Position numbers and translations under genes: made by a program
The notes under the pieces: generated by a model
Database searches by the model: none
Seen by the model: only the letters and a program-made list of their open reading frames with translations
What the model was told of the DNA's origin: nothing
In this document: piece by piece, positions 24,744 through 33,520 of the stretch
Layout of the letters: each line of letters begins with the position of its first letter
Position numbering within the stretch: the stretch's first letter is position 1
DNA from: CAYOYK01 sp964408185
GTDB lineage: Bacteria; Bacillota; Clostridia; Christensenellales; Aristaeellaceae
Length of the DNA: 64,000 nt
NCBI GenBank assembly: GCA_964408185.1
Contig: CAYOYK010000010.1
Span: 1-64,000 of the forward strand
Reading direction: 5' to 3'

Positions 24744-25532
24744 TTATTTCCCCTTGCACATTTGCAGATACGGCAGCTCGCGGTATCCCAGCGAGCGGTA
24801 CAGGCGCATGGCTCCCTCGTTGTCGGGCTCGACCTCCAAGCGATACCTTGCGGCGGGCCTGTGCTTGTGCAGATAAGCGAAGAACGCCTTGCCCAGCCCC
24901 TTGCCGCGATGCTCCGGCCGCACATACAGCTCGTCCAGCCATATGACGCTGCCGCCCGGCTCTGTGGCAAATGTCTTGCACAGCATGGCATAGCCGACAG
25001 GCTCGCCGTCCTCGCAGAGCAGATAGCCCTCCATGTACTCGTCGGAGCGCATCAGCTCTTGAAAGGCGGCCTGCAAAAAGCTCTCCGGCACGGGCTGAAG
25101 CACCGCGTCGCTCTGATAGAACTCGCGGGCCATGGCGAGGTAGGTCTCGCGGTCGGACGCGCGCATGCGGCGCGCGGGGCCGCGCTCCTCCGGGGCAGAA
25201 AAGCTGCGCAGGTACACACGGTTGCCGTCCGGGTCGAGGCAGATCAGGTTGCGCGCGCCCCATGGCTGCGCGGCGGGCGGCTGCTCGATGGGTACGCCAA
25301 GCGCCAGCAGGCGGTCGTACTGCGCGTCGAGATCGTCTACCGTGAAGGCCACGCAGGCGCTCCGGCCCGGCGCGGCGTTCTCGTCCAGCGTGATGGTAAG
25401 CGACACGGGGCCCTCCAGCAGCGTCTGGTGCGCAGTGTCGCCGCAGGGCGGCAGTTCCAGCAGCGCGCGGTAGAAATCCCCCAGCCGGCATACGTCGCGG
25501 GTCAGCAGCCCGGTCTCGCCAAATGTAATCAT
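24744..25532 (-). CDS. Glyoxalase/VOC domain fused to GNAT acetyltransferase
   Basis: 262 residues. N-terminal about 125 residues form a VOC (glyoxalase/bleomycin resistance) half: GLLTRDVCRLGDFYRALL, VAFTVDDLDAQYDRL, GARNLICLDPDGNRVYL. The C-terminal part is a GNAT domain with the acetyl-CoA motif PEHRGKGLGKAF and the end RLEVEPDNEGAMRLYRSLGYREL. Both halves look complete, so it is a real fusion, not a frameshift. Start 25532 has GGAG close upstream. The combination suggests detoxification or antibiotic modification, but this is inference. Confidence 0.85.
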   Translation of the reverse strand: MITFGETGLLTRDVCRLGDFYRALLELPPCGDTAHQTLLEGPVSLTITLDENAAPGRSACVAFTVDDLDAQYDRLLALGVPIEQPPAAQPWGARNLICLDPDGNRVYLRSFSAPEERGPARRMRASDRETYLAMAREFYQSDAVLQPVPESFLQAAFQELMRSDEYMEGYLLCEDGEPVGYAMLCKTFATEPGGSVIWLDELYVRPEHRGKGLGKAFFAYLHKHRPAARYRLEVEPDNEGAMRLYRSLGYRELPYLQMCKGK

Positions 25533-25548
25533 TGCGTCTCCTTTCGGT

Positions 25549-26085
25549 CTACATGCGTTTGAGCCAATCCTCGCGCAGCACGGCATACATGCAGGTATCG
25601 TGCCACAGCGGCGCGCCGGTATCGGGCTCCGTGCGATAGAACGCGTCCGCGCGCAGGCATCCCTCCCTGCGGAAGCCCAGCCGACGGAGCAGCCGCAGCG
25701 CCTTGCGATTGCCCGGCTCCACACGGGCGGCGACGCGGTGCGCGCCGCCCTCGGCAAACGCGTGGTTGAGCAGCGCGCGGGCCGCCTCGGTGGCATACGC
25801 GCGGCCCTGCTGCTCCGGCGCGAGCGCAAAGCGCAGCTCGTACGCGTCCTGCCCGGCAGGGGTCAGCAGCAGCTCGCCGATGGGCGCGCCCGTATCCGCC
25901 AAGCAGACGGCCACGGCTTGCTCATCCTTCGCGCGGCGCTTAGCCTCGCGCACGCAGCCTTCGGGCGTAAGCGGCTCCATCCACAGCGCGGCGGCCGTAT
26001 CCGCGTCCCCAAGCCACGCTTGCAGGCGCGCGGCATCTTCGGGCAGAAAGGCTCTCAGCGTTAAGCGGCGGGTATTGAGTTTCAT
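25549..26085 (-). CDS. GNAT acetyltransferase (RimJ/RimL-like)
   Basis: 178 residues: TRRLTLRAFLPEDA opening, ELRFALAPEQQGRAYATEAARALLNHAF acetyl-CoA loop, and EPGNRKALRLLRRLGFRREG. The RimJ/RimL subtype acetylates N-termini or small molecules. ATG 26085 is chosen from GGAGG 8 nt upstream. Seventeen nt upstream of the VOC-GNAT gene, hence co-transcribed. Confidence 0.92.
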   Translation of the reverse strand: MKLNTRRLTLRAFLPEDAARLQAWLGDADTAAALWMEPLTPEGCVREAKRRAKDEQAVAVCLADTGAPIGELLLTPAGQDAYELRFALAPEQQGRAYATEAARALLNHAFAEGGAHRVAARVEPGNRKALRLLRRLGFRREGCLRADAFYRTEPDTGAPLWHDTCMYAVLREDWLKRM

Positions 26086-26298
26086 CACAGGCGCCTCCGT
26101 TCCATGATGCTTTTCTTACAGCATACCACGAGCGGCGAGGGTTGTCATGTGTTTTTTGCGTGCGGCGGGTTGCGCGGCCAACCCACACAGCCCGACGGCC
26201 GGGTCTGTGACGGGCGAGCCGGACGTGCCGTTGGCCTGACTTGGCAGCAAAAGCGGAAAGCCCCCGCATGACTCCCGGCTTTTCGGATTGGCGCCGTG

Positions 26299-27153
26299 CT
26301 ATTCTCGCGTGCGGATGTGGCACGAAGCCGTCGCCGGAAGGTATTCGTCCAGGATGATCTCGCCGATGCGATCGGCTTCTATGCTGCCCGCAATCGGGTT
26401 CTTGACGCTGACGATGTTGCCGCGAATGTTGGCCCGCACGTCGGATCGCTCAAACGCGAGGTCCGCGTCCACCATCTCGCAGTCCTCCAAAACGAGGCCG
26501 TCGGCGTAGCACAGCGGCTGCGTGCCGATAACGCGACAGCGCACCAGCTTTAGGTTGTGGGAGTACCACCCAAGGTACTCGCCTCGAATTTCGCTGTCCT
26601 CCACGGTCACGTTCCGGCTGTGCCAGAACGCGTCCTTGGTATCAAGGTTTGAGCGCCGAATGGTTGCGTTTTCTACGTACTGGAAGGAATACTTGGCCTT
26701 CATGGTCAGGCTCTCCATCACGGCGTCCCGGCAGCCAAAGAACGGGTACTCCGAGTCCAGCGTGCAGTCTGTCATCCGCAAGCCCCGGTTCAGCCAGCCA
26801 AACTCCGTGGACTTGATCTCGCAGCGGGTCAGGCTGGTAGCGTCGCACTCGCGCACCGCCTTTACGCCAAGGAGGCGGCAGTCCTCCAGCCGCACGTCGC
26901 GGTCGTACCACAGGGCGGCGCGGCAGGCCTCGGTCAGCTGGCAATGCGCGACGGTCGCGTCGGTCACATGCCACAGCGGATAGCGCAGCTCAAGCTGGCA
27001 ATCCTCCACCCGCAGGTGGGCGCATTCCTTCAGCGCGGACTCGCCGTCGGCCGGCCCGGCAAAACGGCAATGCAGCACCTCGGCGTTCTGCGTGCCGTAC
27101 AGGGCCCGCTCCGCGTCGAGAGTCAGGTGTTGATAAGTTCTTTCGTATGTCAT
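26299..27153 (-). CDS. DUF3737 right-handed beta-helix-like protein
   Basis: 284 residues made of repeated short coils of the form VEDCQL, LEDCRL, MTDCTL, VEDSEI, LVRCRV, LEDCEM, a pectate-lyase-like ladder that defines DUF3737. Function unknown. Start 27153 has GAGGAG upstream; longer frames run through the promoter. Monocistronic, ends in TAG. A weak hairpin with T-rich flank at about 26250-26285 may terminate it. Confidence 0.88.
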   Translation of the reverse strand: MTYERTYQHLTLDAERALYGTQNAEVLHCRFAGPADGESALKECAHLRVEDCQLELRYPLWHVTDATVAHCQLTEACRAALWYDRDVRLEDCRLLGVKAVRECDATSLTRCEIKSTEFGWLNRGLRMTDCTLDSEYPFFGCRDAVMESLTMKAKYSFQYVENATIRRSNLDTKDAFWHSRNVTVEDSEIRGEYLGWYSHNLKLVRCRVIGTQPLCYADGLVLEDCEMVDADLAFERSDVRANIRGNIVSVKNPIAGSIEADRIGEIILDEYLPATASCHIRTRE

Positions 27154-27187
27154 GCTCAATGCTCCTCTCGCCCGTAGGGGCTCTTTG

Positions 27188-27216
27188 ATTATCCTATAAA
27201 CGTATACATTTGGCAA
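27188..27216 (-). promoter_or_regulatory. Promoter of the DUF3737 gene
   Basis: Minus-strand TTGCCA (27211-27216), 17-bp spacer, GATAAT (27188-27193). Confidence 0.75.
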
Positions 27217-27331
27217 CCCCTTCTCAGACGACGCGCACATTCTGCTCCCTCGATGCGACCGTTTGTCGCATCCGCTTCCCCTCCGCGCGACTCTATGGTA
27301 TACTGCATACAACACAAAGGAGGCGTTCGGC

Positions 27332-28339
27332 ATGCCAGAGACCATTCGATTCCAAGCGGATACGTTCAGCAGCGTCTCCAGCCGCATCAACACGGTAGCG
27401 GATCAGCTGGCAGAGCTGTCGCAGCGGCTCCCGCAAAGCACCGGAACGAGTCTTGTCAGCCTAAACGCAAAGCTGGCGCGGGCGCGCGTACAATGCAGCG
27501 CGCTGGGCAGCCGCTGCCGCACGCTGAGCAAGGGCGTGCGATCGGCCGGCGAAACGCTGAACCAGTGCGAGCTGGGGTTTGTCAAGCACCATCCGGGGGA
27601 GGATGCAAGCAGCGCCGAGACGGGCAGCTCCGATGAAAAAAAGTGGGATTGGGATGCCGGCGGATTGGGATGGGGCGTGCTTGGCGCTTTGGGCGACATT
27701 GGCGGCGTCGCCGCCGCCATTGGCAAGAACACAGACCCCAGCAATCACATCAAGGGGGCCGCCAAAGCATACAAGGCGATTTCTCCATGGTTTGAGGGAA
27801 AGAGAACCACGGGGAAGATCAGCAGCCTGAAGGATGTTTTTTCGGGCAATGTCGATTGGCAGAAGGCCTTTGGCCTTGACGCCTACAAGGCCAAGGCTCC
27901 GGGAGCCGCAACGTGGATCAGCACCGCCATTTGCTCCGGCGTGGACAACTATAAGCAGTGGAGCGCCGGGGAGATCAGCGTGGATCGCGCCGTGGTGGAA
28001 GCTGCCGCGGAAACGTTGGCCAGCGTGGGGCTGAAGGCTGGCATGACGTATGCCGTAGGGGCCGCTGCAACATCGGTTGCCATCGCTGCGGGGTTTGCCG
28101 GCGCGCCCGTGATTGTTGTGGGCGCGGTATCCGCCGTAGCGGTGTGGGGCGTCGATATGCTGTGGAAGAACACGTTAGGCGACGGCAAGGGCATTGCGGA
28201 AAGCGTCGGCGAGGTCGTCGGCGACGCGTGGGACGCCGGGAAGAAGGCGGTCACGAGCGTGGCGAAGGACGTCAAGGCTACGCTCTCCTCCGCCAAGAAC
28301 GCCATCGCCAAGTGGTGGAAGCCTGCATGGTCACGGTAA
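27332..28339 (+). CDS. LXG/WXG100-like protein with glycine-rich membrane segment
   Basis: 335 residues. The first about 90 form a coiled helical hairpin (FSSVSSRINTVADQLAELSQRL and a second amphipathic helix) like the ESX/LXG targeting domains of type VII secretion substrates. Two Gly/Ala-rich hydrophobic regions follow (about 108-131 and 235-290, YAVGAAATSVAIAAGFAG), resembling glycine-zipper pore-forming segments, and a basic C-terminal helix. No catalytic toxin motif. ATG at 27332 follows AAAGGAGG. The DUF4176 gene behind it supports a T7SS-effector-type module, but no EssC or WXG100 gene is in the window. Confidence 0.65.
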   Translation: MPETIRFQADTFSSVSSRINTVADQLAELSQRLPQSTGTSLVSLNAKLARARVQCSALGSRCRTLSKGVRSAGETLNQCELGFVKHHPGEDASSAETGSSDEKKWDWDAGGLGWGVLGALGDIGGVAAAIGKNTDPSNHIKGAAKAYKAISPWFEGKRTTGKISSLKDVFSGNVDWQKAFGLDAYKAKAPGAATWISTAICSGVDNYKQWSAGEISVDRAVVEAAAETLASVGLKAGMTYAVGAAATSVAIAAGFAGAPVIVVGAVSAVAVWGVDMLWKNTLGDGKGIAESVGEVVGDAWDAGKKAVTSVAKDVKATLSSAKNAIAKWWKPAWSR

Positions 28340-28368
28340 ATAAAACGCTTGATAGGGAGGGGTTCAAC

Positions 28369-28653
28369 ATGACGGAGGAACGAATCAACCAACTATTGCC
28401 CATCGGCAGCGTGGTCATGCTGCGGGACGCAAAAAAGGCGCTGATGGTGTACGGCATCGCGCAGACCGAGGTGGAAACCCAAACCGTGTACGATTACATC
28501 GGCGTGCTGTGGCCGGAGGGCAACATCGGCGCGGATACGCAGTTTATGTTCAACCAAAGCGACGTTGTGCAGGTGCTCTACCGCGGCTTGGATAACGACG
28601 AGCGCGCGGAATTTATCGCTCGGCTCAAGAAGCATTTCGCCGAGAACGAGTAA
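28369..28653 (+). CDS. DUF4176 protein
   Basis: 94 residues with the DUF4176 pattern: LLPIGSVVMLRDAKKALMVYGI, YDYIGVLWPEGN, FMFNQSDVVQVLYRG. DUF4176 genes commonly accompany LXG/type VII secretion effector genes, possibly as a partner or chaperone. Start 28369 is chosen from GGGAGG upstream; a longer in-frame ATG at 28327 overlaps the previous gene. Thirty nt after the LXG-like gene. Confidence 0.87.
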   Translation: MTEERINQLLPIGSVVMLRDAKKALMVYGIAQTEVETQTVYDYIGVLWPEGNIGADTQFMFNQSDVVQVLYRGLDNDERAEFIARLKKHFAENE

Positions 28654-28709
28654 GCCGTCCCGCGGCTTCTCCGCCATGCCGAACGACACGGCGGTTTTTC
28701 ATCGCAGCA

Positions 28710-28749
28710 CGGCGCGGCCCCGCTCCTCATGGGAAGCGGGGCCGCGCCG
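28710..28749. repeat. 15-bp perfect inverted repeat (GC-rich hairpin)
   Basis: CGGCGCGGCCCCGCT / AGCGGGGCCGCGCCG with a 10-nt loop between two convergent genes. It lacks a T-run on either strand; preceding GGCGGTTTTT at 28690-28698 may add a weak terminator for the plus strand. Confidence 0.75.
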
Positions 28750-28759
28750 CGTTTCCGTG

Positions 28760-29929
28760 TCAGCCGTCGTAGCGCAGGGCCTCGATGGGGTGCTTTTTCG
28801 CGGCCTTGTTGGCCGGGTAGATCCCGAAGATCAGGCCAATTGCCGAGGAGAAGCAAACCGCAAGGATCACCACGCCGCCGGACATGGAGAACGTGATGCT
28901 GCCCGCGATGAGTGTAATCAGCTCCAGCAGCAGCCACGAGAGCACCAGCCCCAGCGCGCAGCCCAGCAGGCTCAGCATCAGCGCCTCGATGAGAAACTGC
29001 ATCATAATACTGCGGTGGCCCGCCCCGATGGCCTTACGGATGCCGATCTCGCGCGTGCGCTCCGTTACCGACACGAGCATGATGTTCATAATGCCGATGC
29101 CGCCCACCAGCAGGCTGATGGCCGCTATGCCGCCCAAAAGCAGCGAGAGCGTGCCGGTAATGGTGCTCATCGCGTCCGAGATGCTGGACATGTTCATCAG
29201 CGAGAACGCGTCGTCGTCCTGCTGGAAGCGCGCGAGGAGTATTTCTTTGACGGCGGCCTCCGCGTCGTCGGTGCTCCCGGCGGCGGATACGCAGAAGGAC
29301 TGCACGTACGGCTGACCCGCCATACGGGATTCCACCGTGAAGGGCACGTAGAGCGCGTTGCCGCCCATCAGGGCTCTCATTACGGACTCGTCCTCGGTGA
29401 GCACGCCCACCACGAGGAAGGATTGGCCGTTGATGACAAAGCGTTTGCCAAGCGCCTCCTCGTCGCCGAAAAGGTCGGTCTTGGTCGCGTCGGCCAGCAC
29501 CGCCACATACGAGCGGTTCTCAACGTCCGCCGTTTTCAGGAAGCGCCCTTCGGCCAGCTCCAGCCCTTGGATATCATAGTAGGCGGGGGTCGTGCCGTAT
29601 ACGGTAACGGTCGCGTCCGCGCTGCCGCAGCGCGCCGTCGCCGACATGGAGCCGGTCGGCGCGGCCTGCGCCACGGTATCGTCCTCGGTAATCGTGGACA
29701 GATCCTTCAGCCGAAGCGGAGCGCCCTTATCGTCCCGCACGCTGACAGTCAGCATGTCGTTGCCGAGGTTGTTCACCTCTGCCGTGACCGTATCGGTCGC
29801 GCCGTTGATGAGCGACACCAGCACCACCAGCGCGGTCACCCCGATGATGATGCCCAGCATCGTCAGGAAGGAGCGCATTTTGTTGGAGCCGATGGCCTCC
29901 CACGCCATTTTGATGGATTGGAGTATCAT
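28760..29929 (-). CDS. MacB-like ABC transporter permease
   Basis: 389 residues, MacB_PCD plus FtsX topology: first helix LTMLGIIIGVTALVVLVSL, a large extracytoplasmic domain (about 45-265), then three helices with NIMLVSVTERTREIGIRKAIGA, the family signature. Acts with the ATPase and adaptor as a mechanotransmitting exporter, in Gram-positives often for peptides. Start 29929 overlaps the ATPase stop (ATGA). Longer frame starts lie within the ATPase gene. Confidence 0.93.
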   Translation of the reverse strand: MILQSIKMAWEAIGSNKMRSFLTMLGIIIGVTALVVLVSLINGATDTVTAEVNNLGNDMLTVSVRDDKGAPLRLKDLSTITEDDTVAQAAPTGSMSATARCGSADATVTVYGTTPAYYDIQGLELAEGRFLKTADVENRSYVAVLADATKTDLFGDEEALGKRFVINGQSFLVVGVLTEDESVMRALMGGNALYVPFTVESRMAGQPYVQSFCVSAAGSTDDAEAAVKEILLARFQQDDDAFSLMNMSSISDAMSTITGTLSLLLGGIAAISLLVGGIGIMNIMLVSVTERTREIGIRKAIGAGHRSIMMQFLIEALMLSLLGCALGLVLSWLLLELITLIAGSITFSMSGGVVILAVCFSSAIGLIFGIYPANKAAKKHPIEALRYDG

Positions 29930-30651
29930 ACCGGCTGCGCCTCCTTTTGCGGTGCGGCCGCGGCGTCGTCCGCGCACTCCTCCACATGGCCGTCGCTGAT
30001 GCGGATGCGCCGATGCGCCTGCTGCGCGACCTTCTCGCTGTGAGTGATGAGCACGATAGTGTTGCCCGCGTCGTTGAGCTCTTGGAACAGGCGCATGATG
30101 TCCTGCCCGGTTTTGGAGTCCAGATTGCCGGTTGGCTCGTCCGCCAGCAGCAGGGTGGGCCGCGTCGCCAGCGCGCGGGCCACGGCCACGCGCTGCTGCT
30201 GCCCGCCGGAAAGCTCCGTGGGCTTATGCAGGGCGCGCTCCTGCAAGCCGACCCGTTCCAGCGCCGCCATGGCGCGCTCCTTGCGCTCGCCCATGCTCGC
30301 GCCCTGATAGATGAGCGGAAGCTGCACGTTTTCCAGCGCGGTCATACGGGACAGCAAATTGAAGTTCTGGAACACAAAGCCGATCTTGCGGTTGCGAATT
30401 TTCGCCAGCTCGTCCTCCGTGTACTGCTCGATGGCTTGTCCGTCCAGCAGGTACTCGCCGCTGTCGGCCACGTCCAAACAGCCGATGATGTTCATCAGCG
30501 TGCTTTTGCCGCTGCCGCTGGGCCCGATGATCGCCACAAACTCGCCCTCGCGGATGGTCAGGCTCGCGCCGTCCAGCGCGCGTACCTCCTCGCCGCCGAT
30601 GTGGTAGTATTTGTTCACTTGGCGCATGACGATGATCGGCTTACTGTCCAT
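29926..30651 (-). CDS. MacB/LolD-type ABC transporter ATPase
   Basis: 241 residues: Walker A GPSGSGKST, Q-loop FQNFNLL, signature LSGGQQQR, Walker B LLLADEPTGNLD, H-loop THSEKVA. Typical partner of an FtsX-type permease. ATG 30651 has GGAGG 8 nt upstream and lies 11 nt inside the adaptor gene end. Confidence 0.95.
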   Translation of the reverse strand: MDSKPIIVMRQVNKYYHIGGEEVRALDGASLTIREGEFVAIIGPSGSGKSTLMNIIGCLDVADSGEYLLDGQAIEQYTEDELAKIRNRKIGFVFQNFNLLSRMTALENVQLPLIYQGASMGERKERAMAALERVGLQERALHKPTELSGGQQQRVAVARALATRPTLLLADEPTGNLDSKTGQDIMRLFQELNDAGNTIVLITHSEKVAQQAHRRIRISDGHVEECADDAAAAPQKEAQPV

Positions 30652-32206
30652 CGTCCGTGCCTCCGCTCCCGCCAACGCTGCTGGCGCCGCCAAAGCCGCC
30701 GTTTCGTATCATCGCGCCGCCGCCAAACGGAAAGGTGAGGCCCGTGCTCGCGTTGGGATCGGTATACTCGATGCGGTCGCCCTCGCTCAGGCCCCGAACA
30801 ACTTGGGCGTTGGCGCCGTCGGCCAAGCCCGTCTCAATATAGAGCTTGGTGCGTTCGTCCTTTGCGTCCAGCAGGTAGACATAGGAGCCGTCCGCGTCCT
30901 CATGGATCGCGGCCAGCGGAATCACGGGCACGTCCCGCGCGCTGGCGGCCAAAATCACCGCGCTGCCGTTCATGCCGTCCAGCAGGCGCTCGTCGTAGGC
31001 CAGCACCAAGTCGGTCTGGTAGTTGGTGATGCTGCCGGACGCTACCCCGATGTGCGAAATGCGCGTGACGGTGGCCGCAAAGCTCTCCGTGGAGAACGCG
31101 TCCAGCGTGATGGTGGCGTCCTGACCCACCCGCACGGTGTTGACGTCCAGCTCGTCCACGCGAATGGTCATGCGCACCGCGCCGCCCGTTTGCAGCGTAA
31201 ACGCCGTGATCTCCGCCTCGCCGCTCGCGCTGGCCAGCTCCTTGCCCTCGGCGATCGTGATTTCGCCGATCACGCCGTCCGCCTCCGCCAGCACGCTGGG
31301 GCTGCTCTGGTATCTCAGCACGGTTTGGAGCTGCGCGGCCTTATCGGTGCGATCCGCCAGCGTCTGCCGATAGCTGTCCGTGGCGGGCTCGTTATCGAGC
31401 GTGAAGAGCTTGCCTCCGGCGTAGAGCTGATCGTTCACCTTTGCCTCCACCTTGGCGATGGTTCCGCCGTTGCCAAAGATCGCAACGGGCGTATGGATTT
31501 CCAGCGTGCCGGAGCCAAGCCGCACACCCTCGCCCCATACCTCCGCCTGCGCGAGGTAGGGCGCCTTGTCGTCGTCCAGCGTAACAAGATAGCCGCCGTC
31601 GATTCGGCTGGCGACCTTGCCCGTCGCGGAGCCGTCCGCCCAACGCACGTCCACCTCGGCGGCCAGCGTGAGGGTCGCGTCGGTCGGCAGGCTGAGCTGC
31701 ATCAGCCCGTCTGTGCTCAAAATCGCAAGGCAGCCAAACTGATTGACAGCCTCCACCACGTCCATGTCCGCGACAGCCGGCAGGTACTTGACGCGGCCCT
31801 TGACGGGCGCGTTGATGCTGCTGGCGGTCTTCCAGCTGCCAAGCTGGCGGTCCAGCGCGGTCAGCTCGGTGGAAAGCTCCGCGGCGCGATAGCGCAGCGA
31901 GGCGGTATCCATCGCGGCGAGCACATCTCCGGCCTTGACCTGATCGCCCTCCTTGACAAAAATCGTATCGACCTTCACGCCGACGGGCAGGTCGATATCC
32001 AGCGTATCGTCAGCCTCCAGCTTGCCGCTGCCGGTGATGGTCACATCCACATCGCCGCGCTTGACCGTGTAGCTGCTCACGGCGGTCGGCTGCGTGCTTA
32101 AGATGATCCGGGGCAGCACAAAAATGACCGCCGCCGCCACGATCACGAGAATGAGCAATATCCAAAGCCAACCCTTTTTCTTCTTTTTTTGCTGGGTAGC
32201 CGCCAT
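30641..32206 (-). CDS. MacA/HlyD-like membrane fusion (adaptor) protein
   Basis: 521 residues: Lys-rich N-terminus (KKKKK), one membrane helix (about 13-35), a biotinyl-lipoyl-like domain (VTITGSGKLEADDTL, IFVKEGDQVKAGDVLAAMD), hairpin region, beta-barrel domain with MTIRVDELDVNTVRVGQ, and a Gly-rich C-terminus. It has a second internal lipoyl-like half, making it longer than usual MacA (about 370-400). First gene of a three-gene exporter unit. ATG 32206 follows GGAGG. Confidence 0.88.
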   Translation of the reverse strand: MAATQQKKKKKGWLWILLILVIVAAAVIFVLPRIILSTQPTAVSSYTVKRGDVDVTITGSGKLEADDTLDIDLPVGVKVDTIFVKEGDQVKAGDVLAAMDTASLRYRAAELSTELTALDRQLGSWKTASSINAPVKGRVKYLPAVADMDVVEAVNQFGCLAILSTDGLMQLSLPTDATLTLAAEVDVRWADGSATGKVASRIDGGYLVTLDDDKAPYLAQAEVWGEGVRLGSGTLEIHTPVAIFGNGGTIAKVEAKVNDQLYAGGKLFTLDNEPATDSYRQTLADRTDKAAQLQTVLRYQSSPSVLAEADGVIGEITIAEGKELASASGEAEITAFTLQTGGAVRMTIRVDELDVNTVRVGQDATITLDAFSTESFAATVTRISHIGVASGSITNYQTDLVLAYDERLLDGMNGSAVILAASARDVPVIPLAAIHEDADGSYVYLLDAKDERTKLYIETGLADGANAQVVRGLSEGDRIEYTDPNASTGLTFPFGGGAMIRNGGFGGASSVGGSGGTDDGQ

Positions 32207-32249
32207 GCGATCTCCTCCAAATTCATCCGTCATTCACGAAAACTCCGTC

Positions 32250-32281
32250 AGTATACCCGCCAAAGCTAAACGTCGGCTAAA
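32250..32281 (-). promoter_or_regulatory. MacAB-unit promoter with 11-bp-phased direct repeats
   Basis: Minus-strand -10 box TATACT (32250-32255) has no good -35 hexamer; instead two TTTAGC repeats at 32276-32281 and 32265-32270, exactly 11 bp apart, cover the -35 region. This is the usual layout of OmpR/PhoB-class response regulator activation. Confidence 0.6.
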
Positions 32282-32307
32282 CATAGGCCCGCCCGCGCGG
32301 AGGGCCG

Positions 32308-32355
32308 TGCGGGCGTATCGTTATCGCGTGCTGCGGGCGTACCGTTATCGCGTGC
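32308..32355. repeat. 24-bp tandem duplication at the sortase gene end
   Basis: Two adjacent copies of TGCGGGCGTA(T/C)CGTTATCGCGTGC (32308-32331 and 32332-32355), differing at one base. The sortase stop codon at 32345 lies in the second copy; the same residues and stop are repeated downstream on the minus strand. Confidence 0.85.
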
Positions 32356-33373
32356 TGAGGATATCGGCCTCAAGCTGTATCATATCCTCGTCCGGGCGCA
32401 GCATACGCGCCATCACCAGCAGGCGGGTGTCCTCGTCCGTGCCGGAGCAGGTCGCCAGCGTCAGCAGCCTGTCGGAGGGCAGCACGCTTACCGGGCAGGC
32501 ATAGTAGGCAAGGGCCTTCGCCCGCGCGATGTATGCGGAAAACTCCGCGTCGCTGGCAAAGCTGACGCCGGAGAAGAAATCCAAGTATCGGCCTTGCTCA
32601 GGGCGCGTGTCCACCTCCGCGACGGCGTATATGACGTAGACGGCGTCCTCGTAGGGTGTGCTGAGGGAAATGTAGGGGTGCGCCCGATAAAAGGACGCGC
32701 CGCTGGTCTTGTACTTTTTCAGAACGCCGAACATCGCGCCCGTTTTCATGTTGTGCCCGTGAATGAGGATCTGCTCCGGCACCCGCTCCAGGATGCAGTT
32801 CTCATCCACAAAGAGCGCGCCGGCCTCGTTGTGGTAGCCCAAGTAGTCGCGTCCGAGGTAATAGCTGTTGTCGCGCTGTACCACCGCCTGATCCAACTCG
32901 CCGTCGATGGTCAGCCAGCCGCAGATATCCTTGTTTCGCTTGCGCAGCGTGGCGATGCGGTCGGATACGGTCAAATTGGGGTTGTTGGGATAGGCCGTCA
33001 GGCGCGTGCGTCCGTTTGGGCCGGGCGTGAGCGCGGCGGCGGTCGCGGAGGCTTGCACGGTAGGGGCGGAGGTCGCGCTTGGCGACGCGCCGGGCGCATC
33101 GGGCGTCGCGGTGGCTGCGGCCGCCGGCGCAGCGGATTCCGCCGCATGATAGGCTTGACGGAGCTGCTCGTTCTGCTGCTCTACGCGCGCCAGATCGGTA
33201 AAATACGTGGTCAGCCGGACGGCGGCGTACACAAATACCGCGGCGCACAGTCCGACCATGAGCCAGCGCAGCGGGACGGGTATGCTTCTTTTTTTGGCTG
33301 GATGCGACCCCGTCTGCCCGCTCCGGGATGGGTAATATCCGCTCTGCTGATACCGCGCGTCCTTTTTAGCCAT
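32345..33373 (-). CDS. srtB: Class B sortase
   Basis: 342 residues: N-terminal cytoplasmic basic tail, one membrane helix (about 33-53), an Ala/Ser/Thr/Pro-rich low-complexity stretch (about 75-120), and the sortase barrel with catalytic His in ILIHGHNM, Cys in LTLATCSG and Arg in DEDTRLLV. The TLxTC motif and the long N-terminal helix region place it in class B. It would attach cell-wall proteins by transpeptidation. No sorting-signal protein is seen nearby. ATG 33373 follows GGAG. Confidence 0.92.
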   Translation of the reverse strand: MAKKDARYQQSGYYPSRSGQTGSHPAKKRSIPVPLRWLMVGLCAAVFVYAAVRLTTYFTDLARVEQQNEQLRQAYHAAESAAPAAAATATPDAPGASPSATSAPTVQASATAAALTPGPNGRTRLTAYPNNPNLTVSDRIATLRKRNKDICGWLTIDGELDQAVVQRDNSYYLGRDYLGYHNEAGALFVDENCILERVPEQILIHGHNMKTGAMFGVLKKYKTSGASFYRAHPYISLSTPYEDAVYVIYAVAEVDTRPEQGRYLDFFSGVSFASDAEFSAYIARAKALAYYACPVSVLPSDRLLTLATCSGTDEDTRLLVMARMLRPDEDMIQLEADILSTR

Positions 33374-33474
33374 GCAACGCTCCTGTGATACGGAATGCAA
33401 TGGGCAACAAGTATAATTGTACACTCATTTGCCGTGTAATGCAAGCCGAGGGCCCGCGCGCAAGCGCACATCCC

Positions 33475-33501
33475 AAAAAGGAGCGGGCCAAAGCCCGCTC
33501 C
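33475..33501 (-). terminator. Terminator of the hutP-cmk-plsC-ispH operon
   Basis: Minus-strand GGAGCGGGC-TTTG-GCCCGCTCC perfect 9-bp stem followed by TTTTT, 20 nt after the ispH/S1 stop. Confidence 0.93.
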
Positions 33502-33520
33502 CTGCGATACCGTATGACGG

